Assembly (NCBI GenBank): GCA_012517865.1
Contig: JAAYUC010000032.1
Coordinates: 1-41,515 of the forward strand
Direction: 5' to 3'
Origin: Chloroflexota bacterium
GTDB lineage: Bacteria > Chloroflexota > Anaerolineae > Anaerolineales > Anaerolineaceae
Length of the DNA: 41,515 nt
A program made the translations under genes and the position numbers. Each line of letters begins with the position of its first letter. The first letter of the stretch is position 1. Below the pieces are notes generated by a model, which had not been told where the DNA came from, made no database searches, and saw only the letters and a program-made list of their open reading frames with translations. Shown here piece by piece: positions 15,975-25,772 of the stretch.

Positions 15975-16160
15975 ATGCCCTATATCGTTACCAGTGAGTG
16001 TATCCTCTGCGGAGCCTGCGTGGCGGGCTGCCCAAGCGAAGCCATTACGGAAGGCGAAACCCAATCCCACATTGACCCGGAAATATGTGTGGAATGCGGT
16101 ACCTGCGAGGCAAATTGCCCCGTGAACGCCATCTATTATGCTGAAGAAACAGATCATTAA
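15975..16160 (+). CDS. 2[4Fe-4S] ferredoxin
   Basis: 61 residues with two complete cluster motifs, CILCGACVAGCP and CVECGTCEANCP, each C-x2-C-x2-C-x3-CP, giving a clostridial-type 2x[4Fe-4S] protein. It would carry low-potential electrons, most simply for the AOR-family enzyme encoded on the other strand or for the nitroreductase. GAAAGGA lies 7 bp before the ATG. The C-terminus is short, without an extra cluster-binding extension. Confidence 0.93.
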   Translation: MPYIVTSECILCGACVAGCPSEAITEGETQSHIDPEICVECGTCEANCPVNAIYYAEETDH

Positions 16161-16207
16161 AGACCTGCTGGAATCACTTATTCTCACTTAAAAGAAAAGG
16201 ATGAATT

Positions 16208-17494
16208 ATGCCCGCAATCACAAAAGAAGCAGCTCTTGAATACCACCATTTAAACGGCGTCCCCGGCAAAGTCGCGATGATTCCCACCAAGCCATTGGCG
16301 ACACAGTTTGATTTAGGCCTGGCCTATACACCCGGCGTCGCCTATCCGGTTTTGGAAATCGAAAAGAATCCCCTGGACGCGTACCAATACACTTCCAAGG
16401 GCAACCTGGTGGCGGTGGTTTCCAATGGTACCGCCATCCTGGGCCTTGGTGACCGCGGGGCATTGGCGTCAAAGCCAGTGATGGAAGGTAAAGGTGTTCT
16501 GTTTAAGTCCTTTGCTGACGTGGATGTGTTTGATATCGAAGTCGATTCTCACGATCCGGATGTAGTGATCGAGGTGACCCGGGCGATTGCCCCCACCTTC
16601 GGCGGCATCAACCTTGAAGATATCAAAGCCCCGGAATGTTTTTACATCGAAACAAAACTGAAGGAAATGCTGGATATTCCGGTTTTCCATGATGACCAAC
16701 ACGGAACCGCGATTATCACCGGCGCCGCCCTGCTGAACGCGCTTGAACTGACCAATCGGAAAATATCAGATATCAAAATCGTGTTTGCCGGAGCGGGCGC
16801 GGCGGGGATGTCCTGCGCGAATCATCTGATTCGCCTGGGCCTTCCCCGCGAAAACATCTATATGGTGGACACCAAAGGCCTGATTTACCGCGGGCGAACC
16901 GAATCCATGAACCCCTACAAAGAACAATTCGCGAACGGCGACGGACCCGCTACGTTGGGCGACGCTCTGGAAGGCGCCGACGTGTTCTTCGGATTATCAG
17001 CTGCCGACATTGTCACCGAAGAAATGGTCAAACGCATGGCGCATGACCCAATCATCTTCGCCATGTCAAATCCCAATCCTGAAATTAAGTACGAGCTGGC
17101 GCGGCGCGCCCGCCCCGACTGCATTGTGGGAACCGGCCGCTCCGATTATCCCAACCAGATAAATAACGTGCTTGGCTTCCCATTTATCTTCCGCGGCGCT
17201 TTGGATGTCCGCGCGAGCGCGATTAACGACGAAATGAAGCTCGCGGCTTCTTACGCGCTGGCGGAGCTGACCAAGCAGCCGGTACCTAAAGACGTTTTGG
17301 AAGCGTACGGCCTTGACCATCTCGAATTTGGACCGGACTACATCGTTCCCAAGCCGCTGGACAAGCGCGTGTGCCTGTACGAAGCCCCCGCGGTCGCCAA
17401 AGCGGCAATGGAGACTGGCGTCGCAAGAATCCCCATCGACCTGGAAACGTACAAAGCGCAGCTCGAAGAGCGCATCGTTAACAAAGCCAGATAA
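16208..17494 (+). CDS. malic enzyme (NAD(P)-dependent, short form)
   Basis: 428 residues. Malic-enzyme N-terminal domain about 15-150 (LAYTPGVA, then [22 protein letters not shown] with the catalytic Lys) and NAD(P)-binding domain about 160-400 ([19 protein letters not shown] with metal-ligand Asp residues, [11 protein letters not shown] nucleotide motif). No phosphotransacetylase-like extension. It would decarboxylate malate to pyruvate, or an analogue such as a 2-substituted malate. AAAAGGAT precedes the ATG. It sits directly before the fumarase genes, giving fumarate to malate to pyruvate in one operon. Confidence 0.94.
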   Translation: MPAITKEAALEYHHLNGVPGKVAMIPTKPLATQFDLGLAYTPGVAYPVLEIEKNPLDAYQYTSKGNLVAVVSNGTAILGLGDRGALASKPVMEGKGVLFKSFADVDVFDIEVDSHDPDVVIEVTRAIAPTFGGINLEDIKAPECFYIETKLKEMLDIPVFHDDQHGTAIITGAALLNALELTNRKISDIKIVFAGAGAAGMSCANHLIRLGLPRENIYMVDTKGLIYRGRTESMNPYKEQFANGDGPATLGDALEGADVFFGLSAADIVTEEMVKRMAHDPIIFAMSNPNPEIKYELARRARPDCIVGTGRSDYPNQINNVLGFPFIFRGALDVRASAINDEMKLAASYALAELTKQPVPKDVLEAYGLDHLEFGPDYIVPKPLDKRVCLYEAPAVAKAAMETGVARIPIDLETYKAQLEERIVNKAR

Positions 17495-17503
17495 GGCGGA
17501 AGC

Positions 17504-18376
17504 ATGCCTGATATCACCAATGAATTAGTGGAATTGGTAAGGCTGACTTCCACAGACCTGCCAAAATCTGTACAGGACGCACTCATAGAAGCCCGGGAAG
17601 CTGAAGCCGAAGGTTCAGCAGCCAAAGCGGCTATGGTTTCCATTCTGGAGAACGTCGAAATGAGCCGCCGAAATATGACTCCCATTTGTCAGGATACGGG
17701 CACGCCGCTCTTCTTCGTGAAATACGGGCGGGGATGGGAACCAGGCGCGCTCAAAGCCCAAATCCGGGCAGCGATTGCCGAGGCCACCAAACGTTCCTAC
17801 CTGCGCCCCAACGCGGTGGATTCCCTGCATGGAAAAAACACTGGCAACAACCTTGGAGATGACAATTTCCCAACAATTCATTTTCAGGAAGTCGATGGCG
17901 AGACGCTGACGGTAGACCTGATGCTGAAAGGCGGAGGTTGCGAGAATGTCGGCCGGCAGTATTCCCTGCCGGATGTTCAGCTCGGCGCGGACCGCGACCT
18001 GGAAGGCGTGCGAAAAGTTGTCCTGGACGCGGTTTACCAGGCGCAGGGTCAGGGCTGCGCGCCAGGTTTCCTGGGTGTCGCTATCGGCGGAGACCGAGGC
18101 AGCGGTTATCTGGTATCCAAAGAAGCTTTGCTGGCTGGCTTGCACGAAGAGAACCCGGAGCCGGAGCTGGCGGCCTTGGAGCAGCGCATCACCGCCGAAG
18201 CCAACACATTGGAAATCGGTCCGATGGGTTTTGGCGGAAAATCCACGGTGCTTGGCACCAAAATCCGGTCTTCACACCGCCTGCCAGCCTCGTACTTCGT
18301 GACAGTCTCCTATATGTGCTGGGCTTACCGCCACCGCACCATGATTATTGAAGGGAATCAGGTGAGCTACGTATGA
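17504..18376 (+). CDS. class I fumarase/tartrate dehydratase, alpha subunit
   Basis: 290 residues, matching the separate alpha subunit of two-subunit class I hydro-lyases. The three [4Fe-4S] ligands are Cys62 (PICQDTGTP), Cys146 (KGGGCENVG) and Cys185 (QGQGCAPGF). The cluster is oxygen-sensitive, in line with an anaerobe. Relatives hydrate fumarate or mesaconate, or dehydrate L-tartrate; sequence alone does not separate them. The stop overlaps the start of the beta subunit by 4 bp (ATGA). Confidence 0.93.
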   Translation: MPDITNELVELVRLTSTDLPKSVQDALIEAREAEAEGSAAKAAMVSILENVEMSRRNMTPICQDTGTPLFFVKYGRGWEPGALKAQIRAAIAEATKRSYLRPNAVDSLHGKNTGNNLGDDNFPTIHFQEVDGETLTVDLMLKGGGCENVGRQYSLPDVQLGADRDLEGVRKVVLDAVYQAQGQGCAPGFLGVAIGGDRGSGYLVSKEALLAGLHEENPEPELAALEQRITAEANTLEIGPMGFGGKSTVLGTKIRSSHRLPASYFVTVSYMCWAYRHRTMIIEGNQVSYV

Positions 18377-19008
18377 GCAGCGACAAATTCAAACGCATCT
18401 CTGTGCCCATCTCCGATGAAGCGATTCGCAGCCTGAAAATTGGCGATTCTGTGCTTCTCAGCGGTGTCATTGTTACCGGACGCGATGCGGTGCACAAATG
18501 GTTCATGGATTGTTTCATCGCCAAAACCGTCCCGGTTTCCGCGGAAGACGCTCAGGTGTATGAAGAATTAAAACAGCTGCTGCGGGACGGCGTTATTTAT
18601 CATTGCGGTCCGGTTGTCAGTGGGCTGCAGGATAAAAACTACCGCTTCGTGGCTGCCGGGCCGACCACCAGCATCCGGGAGGAGGCATATCAAGGTGCCG
18701 TGATGGAACACTTCCATATGAAAGGCGTCATTGGCAAAGGCGGCATGGGCGCCAAGACATTGGCTGCCTGCGCCAAAATCCCGGCGGTGTATTTCCACGC
18801 CATTGGCGGGGCTGCTTCGCTCATTGCGGAATCGGTCAAACAGGTACGTGGCGTATACAAGCTGGAATTTGGCGTTCCGGAAGCGCTGTGGGTCATTAGA
18901 GTGGAAGACTTCCCGGTGGTAGTCACGATGGACTCCCATGGAAACAGCCTGCATGATGAAGTCCAGAAAAATTCTCTTAAAAAGCTGGAAGCGGTTCTGG
19001 GCGAATGA
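18373..19008 (+). CDS. class I fumarase/tartrate dehydratase, beta subunit
   Basis: 211 residues. Typical beta-subunit features: SGVIVTGRDAVHK near residue 30, HCGPVVSG near 75, GPTTSIRE and the substrate-binding GKGGMGAKTLAAC near 116-128. It is translationally coupled to the alpha subunit. Together they form the heteromeric Fe-S dehydratase. Length is normal for the separate beta chain. Confidence 0.92.
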   Translation: MSSDKFKRISVPISDEAIRSLKIGDSVLLSGVIVTGRDAVHKWFMDCFIAKTVPVSAEDAQVYEELKQLLRDGVIYHCGPVVSGLQDKNYRFVAAGPTTSIREEAYQGAVMEHFHMKGVIGKGGMGAKTLAACAKIPAVYFHAIGGAASLIAESVKQVRGVYKLEFGVPEALWVIRVEDFPVVVTMDSHGNSLHDEVQKNSLKKLEAVLGE

Positions 19009-19051
19009 ACCCCTGAGCGTTCCAACGGCCCAGCGTTTGTAAGGCATTCAA

Positions 19052-19092
19052 CCCCGGCTCCCCATGCGATAAGACTCAATTGGCAGCCGGGG
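19052..19092 (+). promoter_or_regulatory. stem-loop before the LDH2-family gene
   Basis: Perfect 8-bp GC-rich stem (CCCCGGCT 19052-19059 with AGCCGGGG 19085-19092) with a 25-base loop in the 106-bp gap after the fumarase genes. No T tract follows, so it may act in mRNA processing or stability instead of termination. Confidence 0.4.
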
Positions 19093-19114
19093 ATTAGCTT
19101 AAGGCAGGTTCGAG

Positions 19115-20164
19115 ATGAAAGTAAAGCGAGAAGACCTTTTTAACAGCGCGGTCGCGCTGCTGACCGCGGCAGGAGAAAGCCCGGAAGGGGCTGCTCTGGT
19201 CGCGGAAACGTTCTGCAAGGCGGACGCGCGCGGAATCACAACGCACGGCTCATACTTGTTAAACCCTATATTTAACCGCGTTCGGGCCGGTCAGCTCACC
19301 CTCCCCACCGCCGCGACAGTGGCAGTCGACACCGCAGCGGTTGCCGTGGTAGACGGCGGCGACGGCCTTGGACCGGTAGCGGGCAAACTGGCCGCCGACC
19401 TGGCTGTCGCCCGCGCGAAGCAATATGGAATAGGTCTGGTACTCATCCGCAACACCAACAGTGTTGGTTCGCTGGCGTATTATACAGAAATGGTCGCGCG
19501 TCAGGGCATGATTGCCCTGATGAGCAGCAACGCGGCGCCTTCCATGGCTCCGTGGGGCGGAGCGGAAGCGTTTACCGGTACCAATCCAATCGCCATCGCC
19601 ATTTACACCGGCCGGGAATTGCTGTTTTCGGCGGATATGGCGACCAGCGTGGTGGCCAGAGGGAAGATTCGTCAGGCTGCCAGGCGCGGAAAGGAAATCC
19701 CTCCTGATTGGGCTCTGGACAGCAGCGGCAACCAAACCACTGACCCCAACGAAGCCCTCAAGGGCACCCTGCTCCCGATGGGCGGACCAAAAGGTTCGGC
19801 GATCGCGCTCGCGGTGGACATTCTCTCCGGTATTGTCGCGGGCGCAGAACACGCGCCCAATATCAAGAGCTTCCACAACCTGGACGGCAAGACGGGCGTT
19901 GGGGCGTCTTTGATTGCGATTGATATCGAAAAATTCATGGCGCTGGACGCCTTCAAAGCAAGCATGGATGAATACATCGCAAGCTTAAAAAACATGAAAA
20001 AAGCCAGCTTCGCAAACGAGATCTATCTGCCCGGTGAGATTGAATATAATAAGGAAAGAGAAAGCCTGGTTTCAGGTATCAGCCTGGACGATGAGGCTGT
20101 TGCTGCGCTAAATCAACTCTTGGAAAGCGTCGGCTCGGATTTACGCCTGACCGCAATGGATTAG
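19115..20164 (+). CDS. LDH2/MDH2-family NAD(P)-dependent dehydrogenase
   Basis: 349 residues. The family (YlbC/AllD, sulfolactate and malate dehydrogenases, not Rossmann-type) is recognisable from ADARGITTHGSYLL at 37-49, VDGGDGLGPVAGK near 80, SNAAPSMAPWGGAEAFTGTNPIAIA near 144-168 and GGPKGSAIALAVDILSG near 233-249. It would oxidise a 2-hydroxyacid such as malate, tartrate or sulfolactate. The conserved R-N-S-N-H-(F/A)-G motif reads R-N-T-N-Ser116-V-G here, so the usual catalytic His is missing, while His44 is kept. It is the last gene of the operon. Confidence 0.85.
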   Translation: MKVKREDLFNSAVALLTAAGESPEGAALVAETFCKADARGITTHGSYLLNPIFNRVRAGQLTLPTAATVAVDTAAVAVVDGGDGLGPVAGKLAADLAVARAKQYGIGLVLIRNTNSVGSLAYYTEMVARQGMIALMSSNAAPSMAPWGGAEAFTGTNPIAIAIYTGRELLFSADMATSVVARGKIRQAARRGKEIPPDWALDSSGNQTTDPNEALKGTLLPMGGPKGSAIALAVDILSGIVAGAEHAPNIKSFHNLDGKTGVGASLIAIDIEKFMALDAFKASMDEYIASLKNMKKASFANEIYLPGEIEYNKERESLVSGISLDDEAVAALNQLLESVGSDLRLTAMD

Positions 20165-20199
20165 GACGTACACAAGAATCTCGGCAGGATTAATCGAAG

Positions 20200-20241
20200 A
20201 AACCACAAAGTAAGGCGGGCCGCCTTACTTTGTGGTTTTTA
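20200..20241 (+). terminator. strong intrinsic terminator of the plus-strand operon
   Basis: Near-perfect stem of up to 19 bp (20200-20218 with 20220-20238; the innermost pairs must open for the loop) followed by TTTTT. It is the clearest terminator in the window and closes the first catabolic locus. The opposite strand would also read AAAAACCAC…GTGGTTT with a short T run. Confidence 0.95.
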
Positions 20242-20364
20242 ATGAGAGCTGAGTTGCTTTTTTGCGATGCAAGCTTGTGTTATTTACTCGTTTTATTTTC
20301 TTTCCGGATTTTGTCTAAATTCATCCATAAGTTCTGAGACATCCTTTCCTTCTCCGGGCTGTAT

Positions 20365-20387
20365 ATATATTCCATTTAGGAATTTAT
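20365..20387. promoter_or_regulatory. LysR-box candidate upstream of the FAD oxidoreductase gene
   Basis: ATATATTC-N7-GAATTTAT, an inverted repeat with one mismatch, containing ATTC-N7-GAAT (T-N11-A type) at 20369-20383. Its centre is about 63 bp upstream of the predicted transcription start, the classic LysR activation position. The same 23-bp architecture covers the lysR promoter at 32875-32897. Confidence 0.7.
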
Positions 20388-20403
20388 CAGGCGTAAAAAT
20401 GAA

Positions 20404-20432
20404 TTGCTTCCACCTGTACAGCAACTTATAAT
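20404..20432 (+). promoter_or_regulatory. promoter of the FAD oxidoreductase transcript
   Basis: TTGCTT at 20404-20409 and TATAAT at 20427-20432, 17-bp spacing. The weak -35 suits an activated promoter. It lies 75 bp before the start codon. Confidence 0.7.
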
Positions 20433-20507
20433 TTTTTCAGATAGTTTTCTGGCACGTTTCCTGGCATTTGCCAGATCTTCATCAACACAAGCAAAGGAGT
20501 GTCTATC

Positions 20508-21887
20508 ATGACAAAAGTTGTCGTTATTGGCGGTGGAAGCGCAGGAATCGCTGCGGCAATCGGTGCTCGAAAAGCTGGCGCGGAAGTAGTGCTACTGGAG
20601 CGGCAAGACCAGCTTTTGGGTATTGGCCGAATTGCCGGCAGTATGGATGTGGGCGGACGTTACCCACTTCATCTTGAAATTTTGGAGATGGGAGCGCCAG
20701 AAGTTAATGAAGTCCTGGACGAAGTCAGCCTGGACAACATGGACAATTACCGCGCATCTCATTATCCCTGGCACAGCCTGCCTGGCTCGGAGGAAATGAC
20801 TAAGCACTCCTGGATCTACAATGTATTGACCGCGGAACCAGCGCTTCGGCGTCTCTTGGAAAAATGGGGCGTTCAGATCATTTGGCGCTGCCGTGCCGTG
20901 GACGTCGAAAAAGAAGGCCAACGCGTAACCAGAGTAAAAGTGAAAATTGACCGTTACAAAGATGCCTGGATTGAAGGCGACGCGTTCATCGACACAACTG
21001 GTTCAGCTGGCGGAATGAAAGACTGCACCAAGAATGTAGGCGGCTGCACCATGTGCCCGTGGATGCAGTGCCCCACATTCGGCGACCGGGTTAATCTCGC
21101 TGGCAAAGCCGGGGCTACCACCTGGAGCATGCGTCAGAAAGACGGGACGCCGGGAGTCAAATACAACGGCATCTATCTCTACAAAGAATCCCTCTCACAG
21201 GAATGGAAAGACGCGCTGGCTTACAGTCACCAAATCTTCGTGCCCTTCAGAGGTGAGATAGATTGGGATACAGACCCGGAATGGAGCTGGGCAACCCGCG
21301 GACAGGATGGTAACGATGGTGAAGGACGCCCGGCTGATGCTGAAACAAGCTGGAGAGTCTCCCCCGACACCGGCCGCTTCCGCCTTTTGGACCGCGGTAT
21401 TTTTGCGGGCGGTGCCGGGCCAAGCCCAATTCCATTGGAGAAATTGCGCAAAGTGCCCGGTTTCGAGAATGTTGTTCCTGCCGGCCCGGTTGGCGGTATG
21501 AATCTGTGGTCTCTTGGGCACGATTTGGTGTTCTGCGAAAACACCTTGCGCGTTCCGCCGCTGGAGAATTATTACACTGCTGGCAGCAAAGCCCATATCG
21601 TCGATATTCAACCCTGCATTAACACTGGTTATCTGGCTGGTTTCAACGCGGTGCGCGGCGCCACCGGCAAGGAATTGATTGAATTACCGCGCACAACCGC
21701 CACAGGCGACATCATAGCCTTCACCCAGGAATTCCTGCGCAACTCTGACGGTGGCCCGACCACTTTTGTCAGCGCGCACGCCGGGCACTATCTGCGCCGC
21801 CTCAAGGATATCGGCATTTTCCCCGATAACGAAGAAAAAGCCAAAAAACGCGTGGCTGATGCCGGCCTGACCAACATTTTTGCCTGA
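20508..21887 (+). CDS. FAD-dependent oxidoreductase with four-Cys cluster
   Basis: 459 residues from the ATG at 20508 (AAAGGAG 8 bp upstream; a GTG three codons earlier overlaps that site). The Rossmann motif GGGSAG at 8-13 with ERQ at the end of beta-2 binds FAD, and a C-terminal GYLAGFNAVRGATG segment completes the flavin site. Between them, Cys173, Cys180, Cys183 and Cys188 (…CTMCPWMQCP) form a C-x6-C-x2-C-x4-C set that could hold an Fe-S cluster or metal. It resembles anaerobic FAD_oxidored-type proteins; the substrate is unknown. It is first of three plus-strand genes controlled by the predicted LysR box. Confidence 0.8.
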   Translation: MTKVVVIGGGSAGIAAAIGARKAGAEVVLLERQDQLLGIGRIAGSMDVGGRYPLHLEILEMGAPEVNEVLDEVSLDNMDNYRASHYPWHSLPGSEEMTKHSWIYNVLTAEPALRRLLEKWGVQIIWRCRAVDVEKEGQRVTRVKVKIDRYKDAWIEGDAFIDTTGSAGGMKDCTKNVGGCTMCPWMQCPTFGDRVNLAGKAGATTWSMRQKDGTPGVKYNGIYLYKESLSQEWKDALAYSHQIFVPFRGEIDWDTDPEWSWATRGQDGNDGEGRPADAETSWRVSPDTGRFRLLDRGIFAGGAGPSPIPLEKLRKVPGFENVVPAGPVGGMNLWSLGHDLVFCENTLRVPPLENYYTAGSKAHIVDIQPCINTGYLAGFNAVRGATGKELIELPRTTATGDIIAFTQEFLRNSDGGPTTFVSAHAGHYLRRLKDIGIFPDNEEKAKKRVADAGLTNIFA

Positions 21888-21913
21888 ACTTTTCAGCATT
21901 CCCTCCTTTGAAA

Positions 21914-21969
21914 GGAACAGTCTCCTGATACTTGCCTGATTACCAACGCAAAGTTCAGGAGGCTGTTCC
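21914..21969 (+). promoter_or_regulatory. stem-loop after the FAD oxidoreductase gene
   Basis: 15-bp arms with one G-U-compatible mismatch (21914-21928 with 21955-21969) and a 26-base loop, ending in a short mixed tract instead of a run of T. It could be a partial terminator or processing site that lowers expression of the two downstream genes relative to the first. Confidence 0.55.
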
Positions 21970-22012
21970 ACTTTAGCTCATACTATGCCAGACTGGCCAG
22001 AAGGAAATTGCA

Positions 22013-22573
22013 GTGAACGAACAAAAATGGGAAAACGTAAAAGTAAGCGGTAGGGACGAGGTACTGCAGAGCATTGAAAAACGCGCGAACGCCTATGCGG
22101 AATCCGTCGTGCACGACGTACGTTCGGTAATGCATGATTATGAAGTTGATATGTACCGGCTCGTGATATCTATTGGCAGGCATTTCGGTATGGAAAAAGC
22201 CTATGAAATCATGAGCGAAACCGTCGCAGAAAAACGACTAAAATGGTTCGAACAAAATGTCCGCGCTTCGGACCTGCAAGGTTCCGATGTGGAAAAAGGG
22301 TTTGTGCTCTATGTCCAATATTTTCAGCCAAAAGATGAAGACTTTTTGCTCGTTGATAGGCAGCCTTCTCAAATCAAATTCCGACGAAAAGATTACATCA
22401 ACGCAATAGCATACGCCTGTCAGGTTTTAGGATTGGATATCATTGAGGTAAACAATAAAGTATATGCCAATGCCATGAACAAACTGTTCGCGAAAATTAA
22501 CCCAAATTTGCGCCACAGGTTTCTCGCATATTCCGGGAACTGGTATGAAGAAGTGATTGAACTGACATATTAA
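22013..22573 (+). CDS. unknown 186-residue protein
   Basis: Starts at GTG 22013 with AAGGA 7 bp upstream. The protein is helical and soluble, with no signal peptide or membrane span. Features include an N-terminal helical region with many charged residues, a YACQVLGLDIIEVNNK segment near 138-152 and a C-terminal NPNLRHRFL. I considered the L-2-amino-thiazoline-4-carboxylate hydrolase-like family but cannot support it from visible motifs. Its position between an FAD oxidoreductase and an esterase suggests a pathway role, perhaps substrate binding or hydrolysis. Confidence 0.7.
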   Translation: MNEQKWENVKVSGRDEVLQSIEKRANAYAESVVHDVRSVMHDYEVDMYRLVISIGRHFGMEKAYEIMSETVAEKRLKWFEQNVRASDLQGSDVEKGFVLYVQYFQPKDEDFLLVDRQPSQIKFRRKDYINAIAYACQVLGLDIIEVNNKVYANAMNKLFAKINPNLRHRFLAYSGNWYEEVIELTY

Positions 22574-22593
22574 AGAAGGATTGAGTGGTTTAG

Positions 22594-23745
<1,152 letters not shown>

Positions 23746-23804
23746 CATAGTCCAGGAGCCAAATATACTTCAGAATCGATTAACAATATCTATGCGCAAG
23801 CCTG

Positions 23805-23837
23805 AAAACAGGAGACTTTACAGCTCCTGTTTTTTTA
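23805..23837 (+). terminator. intrinsic terminator after the esterase gene
   Basis: 10-bp stem (AAAACAGGAG 23805-23814 with CTCCTGTTTT 23824-23833), 9-base loop and an eight-base T run. The following 23838-24089, between this terminator and the convergent flavoprotein gene, contains a small palindrome (CTGTTTTTAAAACAG-like near 23880) and open frames without recognisable content. Confidence 0.92.
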
Positions 23838-24089
23838 CTTCAAATAACACACGAGACCTGCTGATTACATGGACAATTTCACTGTTTTAAAAACAGCCAA
23901 TTGGTGTTCAGCGTTCTCAAGCGTCAAGAAGCCCGTCTTCCTGATTACCTTCCGTATTTCGATGAATCTTCAGCTCATGGCGTCCATATGTGCCTGCATG
24001 AAAAAAAGCGTTGTATCAGGAATAAACTGATAGAGCAATGGTGTTTTCCAGGAGCCGTTGGATTTTCCGCTGTTTATCTTTCGACAACC

Positions 24090-25769
24090 CTACTCTCCAG
24101 GAAAGCGATATGGGTAACGTTCAGAATAGGGTTTATTTAGGTCCGGATACCATGCTGCTGGAATCCCCACTTTACAAAGTTCCATCCTTCCATCGGTCAG
24201 CCGGATTTTCACCCAGGCAAGCCATTCCGGATCATTTCTGTGGGGATAATCCTCTCGAAAGTGGTTTCCCCGGCTTTCTGTGCGGTAAAGAGCTGACCTC
24301 AATCGCATTTCCGCGCTGAGTACCATATTTTTGGTTTCATGTGCGAGTCTTAGCTCGTGCAAATCCCGGGCAAATATCTTTGGAACCAGTTGTTCCTGGA
24401 AGTACATCACCAAAGAAAGTATAGCTTCCAGGCGGTCTGCCCGTTTAATGTATGAGACAAAGTACGGCATCAGCGTGTTTTGCAGAAGCTGGGTGACCCA
24501 CTGTGGGCTGAACCCACCCTTTCGTTTTATTGGTTCAAGCACATAAAGCTGCGCGCGTTCAATTTCTGCCAGTGGAATATCCCTTTCCACCATTTGGGTG
24601 GCTTCCCACGCCGCGGCTTCTCCAGCCAGAGTCCCAGTGACAGCACTCGAGGCGATGGCTGACCCGGTCAGAGCATAGGCAGAGCCGTTTTGCATTGTGC
24701 CAAGCGCGTCTCCCGCGGCAAACAATCCTGGCAGAGTGGAGCGTCCCTCCAGGTCGGCCGGCCAAAGACCGTCCGCTTTTCGCAAAGACATTCCCAGGCA
24801 GGCTCCGCCAGTCATTTCTTTCAACCCATCCGGGGCATCCGTAGTGATTGGACCACGTCCGGCATGAACCTCAAATTCGGTTTCCAGATAGGTAAACATA
24901 TACCTGGACGCGCCTTCCGGTCGGGGCGGCAGTGGATTGCCTTCCGCGTTAAATAAATGCCCGCCCCTTCTGGGGCCCTGAAGCCCTTCCAATCCGGGCG
25001 GTATCGTTTGTTTTCTACCCAGCATGTTCGGAATTCCCGCTGGGATGTCACGGCGGGAGATGTGAACGTCAACAAATTCTTTCCCAAGAATCTCCGCGCC
25101 TGACCGATAAGCCATTGCTTCGCCATCCCCTGTAAGCTGAACAATAGGCGGGTATGCTGCCGGTTTTATTCCGCATGCCCCAACGCACAGGATAGTCGCC
25201 GCGGCTTGAAATACATACAGTATTGGTTCATCCACAGAAATGGCCATTCCCCCAACAATTCGCCCCTTACTTTTAAGCAGCTCGGTAAGCATGATGCGGT
25301 CCATTATGCGAACGCCAACTTTTATCGCCTGTCGTCTTAGGATTTGGACGTAGTCGCCGTGCTTATTCTCCTCAAATCGAAGCTGTTCTGTAACCCCGGA
25401 AGGCGCCGGGAAACGCACAGGTTCACCTTTGTCATTCGCGTGGAATCGGACACCCCAACTCACCAAATCAAGGTATCTTTCGTAAGATTGGATGAGCGTA
25501 AGCTGAGTCCACTCCCGATTATTCACGTATTCGCTGATCCTGTTAATTTGTTCCATCCAGGCCCCAAGGTCATGCCCCCATTGTGGATTGAATACCATAA
25601 AACTACCGGCGTACGGGGATTGACCGGATTTCCCAACGTAACCTTTGTCAATGAGAATGACGTCAGCACCTTTTTGCCGCGCTTTTATGGCCGCGAAACA
25701 CCCTGCCATACCTCCGCCAACAACCAGCACATCACAGGTGTATTTTTTTAAGTCCCTGATAGCGTCCAT
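24090..25769 (-). CDS. AprA/FrdA-like flavoprotein subunit
   Basis: 559 residues. FAD-binding GGGMAG at 18-23, then GYVGKSGQSPYAGSF, where succinate-dehydrogenase-type flavoproteins usually carry SGA; a GLFAAGDALG motif in the C-terminal FAD segment and a fumarate-reductase-like C-terminal helical domain (about 420-530). Together with the adjacent ferredoxin it resembles the adenylylsulfate-reductase AprA/AprB pair, and related flavoproteins reduce unsaturated acids. The true substrate is unknown; no Sat or Dsr genes are near, so sulfate respiration is not supported. It starts 3 bp after the ferredoxin stop and is the last gene of the minus-strand run. Confidence 0.82.
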   Translation of the reverse strand: MDAIRDLKKYTCDVLVVGGGMAGCFAAIKARQKGADVILIDKGYVGKSGQSPYAGSFMVFNPQWGHDLGAWMEQINRISEYVNNREWTQLTLIQSYERYLDLVSWGVRFHANDKGEPVRFPAPSGVTEQLRFEENKHGDYVQILRRQAIKVGVRIMDRIMLTELLKSKGRIVGGMAISVDEPILYVFQAAATILCVGACGIKPAAYPPIVQLTGDGEAMAYRSGAEILGKEFVDVHISRRDIPAGIPNMLGRKQTIPPGLEGLQGPRRGGHLFNAEGNPLPPRPEGASRYMFTYLETEFEVHAGRGPITTDAPDGLKEMTGGACLGMSLRKADGLWPADLEGRSTLPGLFAAGDALGTMQNGSAYALTGSAIASSAVTGTLAGEAAAWEATQMVERDIPLAEIERAQLYVLEPIKRKGGFSPQWVTQLLQNTLMPYFVSYIKRADRLEAILSLVMYFQEQLVPKIFARDLHELRLAHETKNMVLSAEMRLRSALYRTESRGNHFREDYPHRNDPEWLAWVKIRLTDGRMELCKVGIPAAWYPDLNKPYSERYPYRFPGE

Positions 25770-25772
25770 CGC

